Assembly: GCF_000150275.1 (NCBI RefSeq)
Contig: NW_002060945.1
Location: 1,856,197-1,920,196, forward strand
Length of the DNA: 64,000 nucleotides
Source: Trichoplax adhaerens
Taxonomy: Eukaryota; Placozoa; Uniplacotomia; Trichoplacea; Trichoplacidae
Reading direction: 5' to 3'
Below, in pieces: positions 34,396 to 46,277 of the stretch. The notes below the pieces were generated by a model, which had not been told where the DNA came from, ran no database searches, and was given only the letters and a program-made list of their open reading frames with translations. The translations under genes and the position numbers were made by a program. Positions within the stretch are counted from its first letter, which is position 1, and each line of letters opens with the position of its first letter.

Positions 34396-37300
34396 ATGAG
34401 TGGACATCTCGGCGATTTATCCTCTGATCAATTGCAAGCATTGAATGAATTAAAAGCCCATGTGGGTACTGAACATCCAACGGATGAGGTACAGCGATAA
34501 TGCATGATGTATACTGTAGATTTACCGTAGTAAGAAGGAACTCGATCATATCAATATCGATGGCGAGAAGTAGGTTGATAAATTCACTTTCTAAGTATCG
34601 ATTCCTCAACCATAGATCAGCTTTTGCTATATCTAGTAATTTTACTCGATCTCTTACTCATTTCGGCTTATTGTACCAGCTTGATAAGCCATCAGCGGAT
34701 TAGCTATTGAAACAACTTTTACCAGCCCTATTTCTTTCTGCTTTTACACCAATTTCGCCTTGTTTACAGTTACTTGTCTTCCGAGCTAAGCCATCAACGG
34801 GCCTAATCATCATTAGCCATCGAAATCACTTTTACAATAATCAAGCATTCGTTTTGCCCGTTATTACCGTAATTCAGGCATGCTTCGTTAAATTGATTTC
34901 AATCTAAGCTCGTCAAAAGGCTTAGTCATCATTCAACACGGATACTCTTTTGACAATAGCCGATCATGTTCTTTGTCACTTAACAATTCCTGCTTGCTTG
35001 GTTTTCTCCATTTCCAGTTAGCCCATCTGTGGGTTTGTTGGTAAACAGTTTTGATACGTCAAATTTATTATCAAGATCGTTAGTGTTTAATAACCAATAG
35101 CATCCATGCCAAATTGCTACCATGTAGAAAGTCCAGACCTCGAACAGGTGTAGTGTGTACATTTCAGTTTTTTATACAAAGACACTATAAGTCGATTTTC
35201 GCTCATTCCATTACCATCCCATAATGTAAAGTACATCCTAATCGACTTGGTTGCACACCATGGAACATTACTATCTCTCGATATTTGCACCATTTTTTTA
35301 AATCTGTTGAATAAGCGTAACTTGATTGTGCAAGGAACTACTAGACTCTACAGTAGTTGAACTTATAGTTGGAACAGTGTCCTACTATACTGTATATATG
35401 TTTATATATATATATATCAACACGTAAGGGTACTGTAGGTATGCAATACCAGGGACTAGTTTAGTAGAAATCCCTGGCAATACTTAACTGCTTACACGTA
35501 TTACAACTACATAATTATATTCGCCAGCACTGAAAGCTTAGCAATGATTAGCAGTAGAATATTAAGCTTCTATTTCTTTAAAGCTTGCTCTGTAGACAAT
35601 ATCGTAGTATTTTCATTGGACAGATATAATATTCTGTTATCAACTTATTATCGTAGTTACAGTATTATATCATAAGGGGTAATGCCTTCCAATCCCTTCC
35701 ACCCAGCTTAACCAATAATATCCTATCAGACTTTAATATTCCATCTTTGCAACATACAATTGTTAGCGTCATCGCTGATCTTTCCAAACTTCTACTTGAA
35801 TCCTATCAAAGTATCGTACAGTAGGTGACCAATATTACGATAGAAAATAACACATTCGAGTATCTGCTGTGAAAATAATCAATATCGATGCAGGACCTTC
35901 ATATCGAGTAGAAAATAATACGAATATAAAGTTTGATTAGTATATGTATGCAGTATATCATAATTATCAAGATCATTTCATAAAGATTCTATTGTTTGCA
36001 CTTATTACTACTTATAGGTAACATATAATTAATATGCGATCTAAATTTGTGACATATTATGTTTGCAGCTTGAATGGATTAATTCCAATTTTCCTTGAAT
36101 AAGATGTAATACATGCACGTATATGCCAATCATCTTTTTCTTATAATGATGATATATGTTATACACGCTTAGGCTACCCTGTTGCGATTTTTAAGGGCCA
36201 GATCGTTTAAAGTTGAAGCAGCAAAAAAGTAAGCAATATCTCTCCCTTATTTTTAAGCGATATTCTCTAATCTACTTGATACAAGTGAAGATGATTGCGT
36301 ACAAATATTTGGTAGTCCATTCGACTTACAGTGCAGTAAAGCTATAACACACTATATACGAAATCATAAATAACGCTTTTGACTTATCTTATGCAAAGTA
36401 AGTTGAATATATATTATTTTCCTTCTTCGCAGGCAATATATTAATCAATGCAAGTGGAGGAAAGAAAACGATGTTGATAACATTCTCAATCAACCGGTAT
36501 AAAATTGTCCAAACTTATATGCGACAGACATTTGACTATAAAATTTGTAGTTATCTTGAAAACATTTACGCGTATTACGATTGTGCCAGGTTTATGATCA
36601 TCTTCATTTACTACATCGTCCATGAAAATTTCTGATACATAAATGAACTTTACTGTTATAATAGATTTTTAATATTCCTAATTACACCCTGAACATCGTA
36701 TACCAAATTCTTTGACAGAGAATATTTAAATACTACTAGCAGTAATTTTCAGTTAGAATTACACAGGTTTTTTAAATAATGTTAATATCGTTCAATAAAT
36801 CATTCTTTAACTGATATGGATTATATAGTGTACAATATACACTAAACCATATCTAGAAAATCATATTGGAATCTAAATTTCTGTTAAAGATCGATATACG
36901 TATTTATTAACCACTGATTGTCGCTAATATCTATTCTTACTGAAATTTTATAATTTTAGCACTCTACTATGTTAGATCTGATAATGACTGAATAATTTCA
37001 CTTACGTATATATTTTATTACCTTTCATTACCGTTCCATCTCATCAATTTAGCCTCCACTTGATAAGGAAATGATGGCGGTTGGTTCTAAATTACGTCTT
37101 CCTTTCATTCTTAAAACCTATTGATGTCATGACTTGATTCTTTCCTACACTGCAGATTATTTCTCTAGGCTATCATAAACATGATCGAGATGGAAGACCC
37201 GTTTATGTTGAATTAACTGGCAAAATTGATGCAAACAAACTCATGGAGGTAGATACAATACAATGTTTTCGTAGTTGTCATGTATACGCGTACACAGTTA

Positions 37301-39181
37301 TTTATACAGTATGTCTAGACACTTTTAAATTTGAAATATCGAGTTTGTTTAAATTAAATTAAAGCAATATACTGATGCCATTGCTACCATGATATAAATT
37401 TTGCTAGTTGCCACTAAGTGAAATTATGAAAAGACATATATGGCACAACGAAAAACAGTTTCGTAGGGCTGAAGAATTATCTAAACAATTTGTAAGCGAT
37501 CGCGGTATAAACCTTCATAGAGCATGCTTTCAAATCGATCGTATTTCTAGATTTCTTTTATTACTAGGGAAAAAATATAGAAACAACAACGCAAATTCAT
37601 GATATGACTGGGTTAAATTTCTCACACCGGTAATAGTGATTCCGAATCTACTGTTAGAGCGGTATTTATTAACAACCCACTGATTTACAAATTGTTATGA
37701 TTTTATACATATATGTATATATACTCTCGCGCACAGCAAATGTTTATCAATATTTAAGCATGTTTCAAAAATTGACCAAGATGTCTATCCTGAAAGGGTA
37801 GGGAGGGTAAGCACTTACAACATATACTTGATATTTAATAAAATTACAAAAGTACTTTTTAGTTAAACTCCATCTACTAAAGGTATACATATTTGATAAT
37901 GACTTACTACAAATTGATACTTTCGCATTATCTATTCTTATTTAGGTTATATTTGTTAACGTGCCATGGTTAGTTATTGACATAAATAGTCCGGAAAAAC
38001 ACTTTCACTCTCGTGCTATTAGAGTTTGCATTTCTGATATCTTGCTTAGAGAAGCATTTTTGAACTTTTTCTTAGGCTATTTCCTCTATTATGGAAAATA
38101 GCTAGCCCATTATTAGATCCGAATACCAGGGAGAAATTTGTAGTTCTTGGAGGAAATGAAATACATAAGTTATTGGTATAAATGGATTAATAGAGTTGTA
38201 GTGTGATAGTTCTACCTTGCTTTAAAATTCAATTGTATCTACTGTAGGATTACGTTGAGCCAGAAAACCTTCCTGAAATATTTGGAGGAGTTTGTAAATG
38301 CCCTGGCGGATGTATGCATATAGTTCCTGGACATTTGGTATGCACATTGTTTCTGCTTTGTTGTTAGATTATGTAACTAGCTATTAATTTATAACTATAG
38401 TTATATGTTGCCCTACCTTCAGTATGCTCGTATCTAATAGCTTGCTGTTTTTCAGGATTCAAAAAGTGCCGATAGCCACGGTCTAATCCAGACCAATATC
38501 AGTGAGCCCAGCTAGTATTCGTTTAAAGATACTTTAACTTTAAACTATTACGGTATTTCCTTCTTGTAACATTCATTATCAACTGTGTAACTGTGATGTA
38601 TATAGAAGCTGGAAAGTCTTTATTACAAGAAATTCATTGCACCAAAGGAGAAACTGTTTACTGGCATTATATAGCAGCTAGGTTAGATATAGCTTGTCAA
38701 TGATAAATAATACAAAATTAACCGAGTAATGAAGTTGGGTTGATATTTCTATGAAGCCATAATTACAGCTACAGTAATTGACTAATTTTTGTTTTTGTAA
38801 ACTTTTTAGTACTGATATTAAATTTAGAGTTCTTTGGCAACCGGAAAAAGCCTCACAACCAGAAAGTATCATCCCATTAGAGCACGTTACCCTTGAATCA
38901 GCTGAAGGGTTTGTTCTGTAATAATATCGATGATATTATTACATTCAACTTTTAATCTTGTTATCTCTCTCTAATGATCTGTTCGTAGGCATTTTGCCGC
39001 TACTGCGAATGGAAAACTTATAATTGAATTTGATAATTCTACATCGACTTGGTTATCTAAGGGTATTAAGTAAGTTTAAATATTTACTAAATTCGTCATA
39101 CTTCAACAAGTCTATAATCGAAATAATTTGTTTTAAATTAATTGCTATAGATATCGAATTAATGTTGACCATGGATCATAA
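34396..39181 (+). CDS. SEC14L: SEC14-like lipid-transfer protein (CRAL-TRIO N, CRAL-TRIO, GOLD)
   Basis: Cytosolic lipid-binding/transfer protein of the SEC14L2-4 type (tocopherol, squalene or phosphoinositide ligands in vertebrates). Sixteen phase-consistent exons: 34396-34488, 36173-36228, 36433-36496, 37053-37079, 37156-37248, 37408-37491, 37568-37629, 37737-37806, 37946-37968, 38076-38175, 38248-38337, 38456-38501, 38606-38681, 38810-38908, 38989-39069, 39151-39181; 364 aa (human SEC14L2 403). The start MSGHLGDLSSDQ matches vertebrate MSG-x-x-GDLS. Then come LLRFLRARSFKVEAA (CRAL-TRIO N), HDRDGRPVYVELTGKID, LFPLLWKIASPLLDPNTREK and LPEIFGG (lipid-binding lobe), and a GOLD domain ending KLIIEFDNSTSTWLSK then KYRINVDHGS. 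Intron 1 is 1.7 kb. The 23- and 27-nt exons are supported by phase on both sides. Confidence 0.92.
35391..35418. repeat. (TA)n microsatellite in SEC14-like intron 1
   Basis: TATATATG followed by a run of seven TA units. Confidence 0.8.
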
Positions 39182-39626
39182 ATTGTCAAGGCTTCGCGTG
39201 AATATACTGGGACTAGCAATTCACTCTATGCTAATGCTCCGTGTAAACTCGCTGGCAGTAGTAATTTACACTACGCATATTCCTATATTAGCGTGTCTGC
39301 CACGTAAATTAGTGATATCACACGTACTTGACATGAAAATTCATGTTTACTGATACGATAACGGAGTATAATAATAATAATAAAATATGTACTACCGCCT
39401 AGTAAAAATGTCAACACCATTTAGAAATTGTTAAAATTATAATATTTTATATAGTTAGTTATATTATACGCTTATCTCCCTACGAAAATATTCTATATAA
39501 TCAAACTAGTATGTTGTACTATACTGGTACTATATTTCGATTATTGAAACAAATGCTACTTGTATGTGGTGTTACGTCAATAAGTTATGCTGTATACTAA
39601 TAAAATGAGACTTGTATTGCAATATG

Positions 39627-39860
39627 CTAGTAATTGATTTGATGTGGCTGAATAACTTTTAATATTAAAGATACTTCTTGACTTGATTGCTTCAACCGAT
39701 TGAATAATTTTTGACAGTAATATCGTTTTACACTATAAAATTTCTTCCATGTGCAAACATGTTTAGCTCCAAATTTTAATGCAGTTCGGAATTGCTGTAG
39801 GCATATAGCATCTAGTCTCCCTTTAATGAACTGCATCATTTGTATTGAAGCAGTAAACAC
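39627..39860 (-). CDS. Possible terminal exon of an unidentified minus-strand gene
   Basis: An open frame of about 77 codons that lacks a good start and is preceded by a possible acceptor (aattaaag). The product is basic and aromatic with regularly placed hydrophobics (FIKGRLDAICLQQFRTALKF, KHVCTWKKFYSVKRYY), more protein-like than most chance frames here. No partner exon was found upstream and no family was recognised; it could be chance. Confidence 0.25.
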   Translation of the reverse strand: MFTASIQMMQFIKGRLDAICLQQFRTALKFGAKHVCTWKKFYSVKRYYCQKLFNRLKQSSQEVSLILKVIQPHQINY

Positions 39861-40165
39861 TTTAATTGGAAAGCTTCTTTACAATCTCTAGCTAGCATTA
39901 CACCAACCACATAGATTCTAGAGGTTTCCTTTACATACATTAGTAATCGAAATAGGTAAAACAACATGATGTTAATGCCTCAAATGATACGTTTTATTAA
40001 TTTCTGAACGATAATGTCGGAATATCATAAGTATAGCGGTGCTAATACTATCCCTGTAGACTTCTTTCATATATCAAATCATTTTAGGTTACTAAACAAC
40101 TAATTGCAGCAAAATGCAATCCGCATAGGCTATTACAGCTTAATAAATTCGATACAATACTAATA

Positions 40166-40183
40166 TATACGCGTACGCGTATA
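40166..40183. repeat. Perfect 18-bp CpG-containing palindrome
   Basis: TATACGCGTACGCGTATA is its own reverse complement and contains four CpG steps in an otherwise CpG-poor AT-rich spacer. Confidence 0.9.
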
Positions 40184-41024
40184 GTATTCTACTGCCTATC
40201 ACATTATTGTACCAAAAGTGGAGTATTCATATATGATATTACTGGTACTGTCTAATCGCGAATACTATTCTTTGGCTTTAGGATAGTAAATTTAGACAGA
40301 AAGTGGCATAGTAATAGCAATCGTATCTAATAAATTGTAAAAATTTTGCTTCCTAAGTCAAAGACTTCCATACAGTAGTGCGTACAAATAAACATTGCTC
40401 TTTATCTTACATTTTCGCTAGTAATATTCTAATAAATTATTGCAGCTTCGCTGTTGACATTGAACTGTTGCAAAAGTACAATGATATCTAATGAAACAAC
40501 ATATAAAATAGCATTGAAGAATTAGCCCAATAACAAATTTACATGCAAAAATGTAAGTAAATCTTTAAATTTTGATATAATTGTTGTTAGAAAGAACGAA
40601 ATAGCTTAATTTTATGCAGTAATGATATAAAACAGGTTAAATTCTATGATAAAGTTAATTTCTTTTACATTTCTTTTAAGAGGCACATTTAGATTTTTGC
40701 TTTATTTTTCAATAATAATAGCGACGAATCAATTTAGTTAGGACAAATTTCTTATTGGTAATTAGACGCTTAGTGTTTATAATACCTAATTTATTTCGGA
40801 TCAATTTTATGTAAATGAAAGAGGAGGACAGTCTATCATAACTTTGTTATAAATCAATGTACTCTGCTACAGGTAGTGCTGTCCTGCTGTCTTGTCTTAA
40901 CAATGCAGCACTCAGAGTAGAAAGCATGATACGATAGTAATTATTAATTCACATTTGTATCGAACCATTGAAAATCATTTAGTTCTTCGGCTTCGACAGT
41001 CACTTGATAATCTATCCATCAGGA

Positions 41025-44000
41025 TCATTGCAGCAAATTTTCATCTGATCCGGTCGGTGCCATTTTCTTATCTCTGGCTGATCTTTTAATCGAGCTTCTC
41101 TTACTTACTTGGTAGTTTCGCTTCGATAAAGAGTTTTTATGATTAGAATTGGATAAGCGCATCTTGGCTATTTCTCGATTTTTCTTTTCAATCTCCATTT
41201 CGGCATGTTGTAGTTGCAAATCTAACATTTTTATTTTCAGCTGCAACATTCGCTTTTCGTCTTGCGAATCACTAAGAGTGCTCTCCAAATTCTTTATTTG
41301 CTGCAGCGATTACCAAATCATTCCCGAAAATAAAATAATCACGAAATATTTTTAGTTTTACATGGTCTAAAGAGATATTTACTTATATATGAAAGTTATA
41401 ATCAGTCTAAAGAAAATTATAAATAAGATGGTGTCGATACAGAGATACGTAGATTTTTACTTTGAATAAGGCAGCAAGACAAAGTTACAAACTACAGATA
41501 TTGTACTTATAGGTACAAATTAATGATAATTAGTTGAGATCTTTAATTTTAGTGCATGAGAAAAATTTATTTTAAATAACTTAATTATAAAAGAAGTCTT
41601 TTAACTAGTCTGCATTTACTTTACTGCAACGGACCTCATCAACAACAGTATTTACATTGTGATCTTCTAAATTTGATATATGCGACGCATAGTTAGTTTT
41701 AAAGTTCATTTCCCGGGATATAACAAGTTCTAACAACCCCAAATGAGATATAGCGGCATTAAATGTATCTTCGACTACTTTTATAGAAGTAGCCATAACA
41801 AACTCGCCATTAACCTAAGCAGTTTGAAAGGATTGGTAATGGTCATATATAATTAACCAGATTCATTTTAGTTCTATCTAGATATAAAACCTATGAATTT
41901 CGATAATTTGCTCAGTTGTACACTACTATGAAAAAGATATTTATACTTATATGATAATCTTTTCATAGTACTTACTTCTACAATTTCATCACCAACTAGT
42001 AACTGACCATCTCTACCTATAACTCCATTTTCATCAATTTTGATGATATAAATACCGCGTCTCAAAGAATATGAATCAACGTCACTGCTCGATTTCTGGC
42101 AAAATTCAATTCCAACAATGTTTGATTCTTGTTGCTGTTGATGATTATATTGATGTTGTAATATTGTTATAGCCAGGAAATGACGACGTTGACCCAAAAT
42201 ACTATGCAAATTTAAGGTTAGCTGCGACGTCATCAGTAGTTCCATAGCATTAAGTGGCTATTAATGAAAATATTAATATAAAGCAATGCATAAGATCTCA
42301 AATGGAAGCCATTAATCAATAAGTAAATAATCCCTAAATTTATTTATTTATAAGAGGCAACAATCTAAATCATCTTCTGTAAGCAAGTAATTTTAGTACG
42401 ACACTTATCAAAATTGATACTTATCATTCTATTAGTTCTACTATTAACTATTAGATGAAATAATAGGCAGTAGAACGTAAAGTGACCATAGGCTATGTAC
42501 ATCTAGATCGATGGAGCGAAATCCATCGTAAATTACTGTGTCAAATACAACGAGCAAGTGTTGCAATAATATATATAATCATTGTTACTTTAGTTTGCGA
42601 TCCAACAGATAAAGTTTCATTGAATTTGGCATCTTTGTTTTCTGCTTTCTTCATATCTATTTACAATCAAAAAATACAGGATAAAGTTTAAAGTTAAGTT
42701 ATTCTATAGCTCTTTTGCTTCCTTTAAAAATTGCACGAGTACACAACATCAACATGAAAGAGTATAGCTCGTAGAAGGTACATACAGTACATTATGTGCA
42801 GCTATCGAGTACTCCATAATAGAGCGATTTAATAAAATAATAAAAACGATTTTAAGTAGGGCGATAACAAAGTTATATTTTAATACCTAAAAGAGAATTG
42901 AGTGACATTTTACGTATCGGAGCAGGAAGACTAGCTTGTGGAGGACATAGCAGTTTATTTCCTTCGACAACATCATTTTCAGTTTTTTGACGGCTTTTAG
43001 TGACTTCATGAAGTTGGTTAATATCATTTTGTTTAAGGTTTTCAGTCTCAGCTGAGTTAATTGTGACTGTCTCAATAATTTTTGGGGTTTGATTTTTCAA
43101 ATCGTCTCCGTCTAATTGTTGATTAATAGATGTGGCAAATTCGGGAGGAGGATCAATAATTATTGCGGCATTAGTGATATCGAAGACCTCCTATTAAGAT
43201 TTAATATGATTTTAGCTGGAGAATGTCAGGAAGTCATTTACTCTATCATTATTAAGAACAGTACCGGTAGTAGTAAAAAGTATAAACTTACTTGTTTTGG
43301 CATATTTAATATATTATACACTTAAATTTACAGATTTTCGTTTACTTACAGTTTTTAAAATACCAGTTTAAATTTTACATTCCATAGCAAATTTAACACA
43401 TAAATAGTCGCCAACTTACCGGTTGACGATCATCTTCTCCGCAACTTCCCAAATCTAAGGTATCAATACTAACATTTGCTAAAGAGCCTGCACAAGGCGA
43501 TGTTGTTGAGCTTGAGACTGGTGTACACTGACCGCTGACTTGATATCCACTATCACCATCGTTGTTTGTATGAGTAGTTGCGAGAGTAATATCTTGAATA
43601 CCGGTAACGATTTTCTTGAAAACTTTATCATGGAATTGCTCAGAACATCTTCTGCATCTTTTCTCAGAATGGGGATTTCTATAGATAATCGAGCTCTGAT
43701 TAGAGCTGCTGCCGCCATTGCTTTCAAACCCGTCATAATCAATCTTGAATTTAAGTGCATACATTTTAAAATTTGTCAGATACGCTAATAGATCATAGAA
43801 AAAATTTCAACTTGTATAGTAATAGCTCAAACTGTCGTCTCACTAATTAGAACAATGTACCATCGAGTGTTAATTATTTAATCTTGCAACTGTTAGAAGA
43901 TAATTTATGCCGATAAAATAGAAGTCGACTAACAATCTTTGCAACACACTATACGGTTCATGTTGTATAGGCGTTATAATAAGGCGTACAAAAGCTAAGA

Positions 44001-46277
44001 TTCTTCTGTTTCATGGTTATGTGCCTGATTTGGTTTTTGATTGATTATTCACATTAGAGAATTTGTGATTATCGACAGCATGGATTTTAGCAATTATAGT
44101 ATAAAATTCAGAAATATATTTTCAAATATGAACACATTACTGCCTATTAAGCATAGTTCTTTATAATTATAAATTTGAACTGTATTTTCTTCCTGTATAT
44201 ATGCTCTTATTTAATGCCAGATAACGTAAATTCGGTAAAGTAATAGGATAAATTTTAAATTTAATTATACGTAAAGCATCTTGTAAACGAACTTACAGAA
44301 GCGCTTTTTGCATTAGATGAAATCTTTGGCGGCCTTGCTAATCGTGCTCTTCTTAACAATTGTAAGTTTGCACCATCCGAATTATCAGGTTGATATTTTC
44401 CCTAAGAATATTGGATATCTGTTAAGCTTACTCAACCACTTAGAGCATTTATTGTTAAGAAAATTAAAGTAATTGTGCAACACCAAACATTATAGGATGT
44501 AGTAACATGGAATAGCTAGAATGAAAAATACATGTATACTTTTAAAATTCTTTTAAGTGAGGAAGATTCTATGTTACGTAATTTACTTGATCAAAATCAT
44601 ATGCTTTACGACAAAGATGTAAGGTAGCGTTCGCGCTTTTGCCCCATATATCTTGAATGGCTACTGGACATTCATCATCCATAATTATTCTATCAACTAT
44701 AAATAAGAGAAATGATATCAAATCTATATTTGTGTCGTCTTGATTATGCAATTGTGCTAAGCTATATAACGTTACTAAATTTGAATTTCAGATTGTAATT
44801 CAGTACAATTCTACATACTGCGATGCTTTTGTGATACTTCATGTAAACAAAAGTGATTGGGGCTTTCATTGGATTTATACGACGCCAGAACCATTCGAAC
44901 AACATTATAAGCCTTCGTTTCTTCAGATACGATTAAGGTTTTATAATCAGCCTTTTGTTAATAAGAAAGATCACAAAACAAGACGGCTTAAAAGTATTAA
45001 TTCGAATCCAAAGATATAGAGCAATCAAACTTAATCAACGTAATACCGTATAAGTTTGAGCACCTGTAGAAACTACGTATTATTATAATACTTATGTGAA
45101 AAGCAGTAGCTGATATAGGAAAAGATTTGTAAATTCTGTCAATATACTGGTAATATGTTCATTAAACAGGTATAACTCTAAGCTGTACGTGCGGAAGAGT
45201 TAAAGGCACTCAATCAAGCTACTCTCGCCATACGTGTAGTAGATTAGAACAACGGTAATATTTAACTGATTAAAGATCATACGAAATGTTAGAATTTCAG
45301 ATTATTATCTGCATCTATAAGTCACAAGAAATTGGAGCTTAAGTGCGAACACCAGATAATAGTAATTATAAGAAGTATACAGGTCGACATTTAGACATTA
45401 GCTTATCTAACTAATTAAAATCATAATCCATTCAGTTACAAATGCAAACTACCTCCGGTGCTAGAACATAACCATAAATTTTAATTAATTTTCCTTCTTT
45501 TACCGCTAACTGAAAGCTAGATAGAAAAATTATATACGTCGGTCAATATCAAAACCTTCAAATATTCAACTCAGAATCATGTTTAGAAGCTCTTAAAATT
45601 TCAGCAATACTTTTCAATCTTAACATTACTTACGAAGGCTTTGCATGGGCCGTAGTAGATAAAATTTCTAAGATTAAGCTATCATTTTCGAGAGATATCC
45701 ACTTAAGTTCCGCTGTTTAAATGCAAATATAATATTTCTAGTTAAAAATTTGTTACAAAACCTACTGCGATAAAAATCCTATGATATGTTTTCAGTTTTC
45801 ACTTTCACTAATTCGTTTATTACCACGGCTTTATAATTATTATTGACATGCTTGTACTGGCGATTTTTATGTACGCTAAGATTTAATTACTTTTAGCTTG
45901 TTTAAGATAACGTATTTAAATTGACGAACACAGAACATATCTTATAAAGGTTACTATGCAAGAAAAGTCGATAGATCTTTAACTAGAATTTTTCGTATAA
46001 GATTTTAAAGATTTTCAGATATTAGGCTTTTTAAAGCGACTTTCGTCAGCAACAAAAAATTTTGAAGTATTTCAAGATGTTACTTATGAATACTAGAATT
46101 TTTGAACTAATTCATACAAGTCGATTTAATTTAGTTAATGGATGTCTAGCTGAAGTTGGAAAAGAATTTACTCTATTCGCAGAATGCAAGTTTAGCAAGT
46201 TGTAAACAATATGTAGCTAGTTCAGTTGATGCGCTTCTAAAATTGCTCTTACCATCTTCTTGCTGCTTAACTTCCAT
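41025..46277 (-). CDS. RA - Cys motif - PDZ - coiled-coil scaffold protein, 13 exons
   Basis: Not identified as an orthologue of a named gene. Exons, all phase-compatible: 46253-46277, 45634-45712, 45453-45516, 44881-44912, 44807-44836, 44587-44761, 44297-44401, 43420-43743, 42887-43190, 42589-42656, 41976-42257, 41620-41814, 41025-41300; 652 aa. Residues about 38-130 form a Ras-association fold (KLIKIYGYVLAPEAYNVVRM ... DRIIMDDECPVAIQDIW), closely resembling the DDDECPLQIFREW end of afadin RA2. A short Cys pair, RCRRCSEQF, follows near residue 195. A PDZ domain spans two exons (NIVGIEFC, RRGIYIIKIDENGVIGRDGQ, LLVGDEIVEVNG, HLGLLELVIS). The last exon is a Leu/Lys/Glu coiled coil (QLKIKMLDLQLQHAEMEIEK) and a basic tail. 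Reading through the donor at 41619 gives an alternative stop at 41605 without the coiled coil. It probably links a Ras/Rap GTPase to a PDZ ligand; that role is inferred from domains only. Confidence 0.7.

Larger units (their letters stand above)
39182..41024. other. Convergent intergenic region between SEC14-like and RA-PDZ genes
   Basis: Gene 3' ends face each other. Apart from the exon-like frame at 39627-39860 and the palindrome at 40166-40183, I see no further coding signal. Confidence 0.5.

Noticed and set aside
42482-42691. 69-residue plus-strand frame with a hydrophobic stretch
   Set aside because: Antisense to the phase-consistent RA-PDZ exon at 42589-42656; no splice or homology support.
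44757-44836. Frameshift or pseudogene in the RA domain
   Set aside because: An apparent frame break (stops after YVEL) disappears if a 45-nt intron is spliced out; both exons then fit the RA fold in phase.
45600-45640. An extra exon between 45516 and 45634 of the RA-PDZ gene
   Set aside because: The candidate (starting AGCTTCTAAACATG) hits a TGA before any donor; using the ctatctag acceptor at 45517 restores phase without it.
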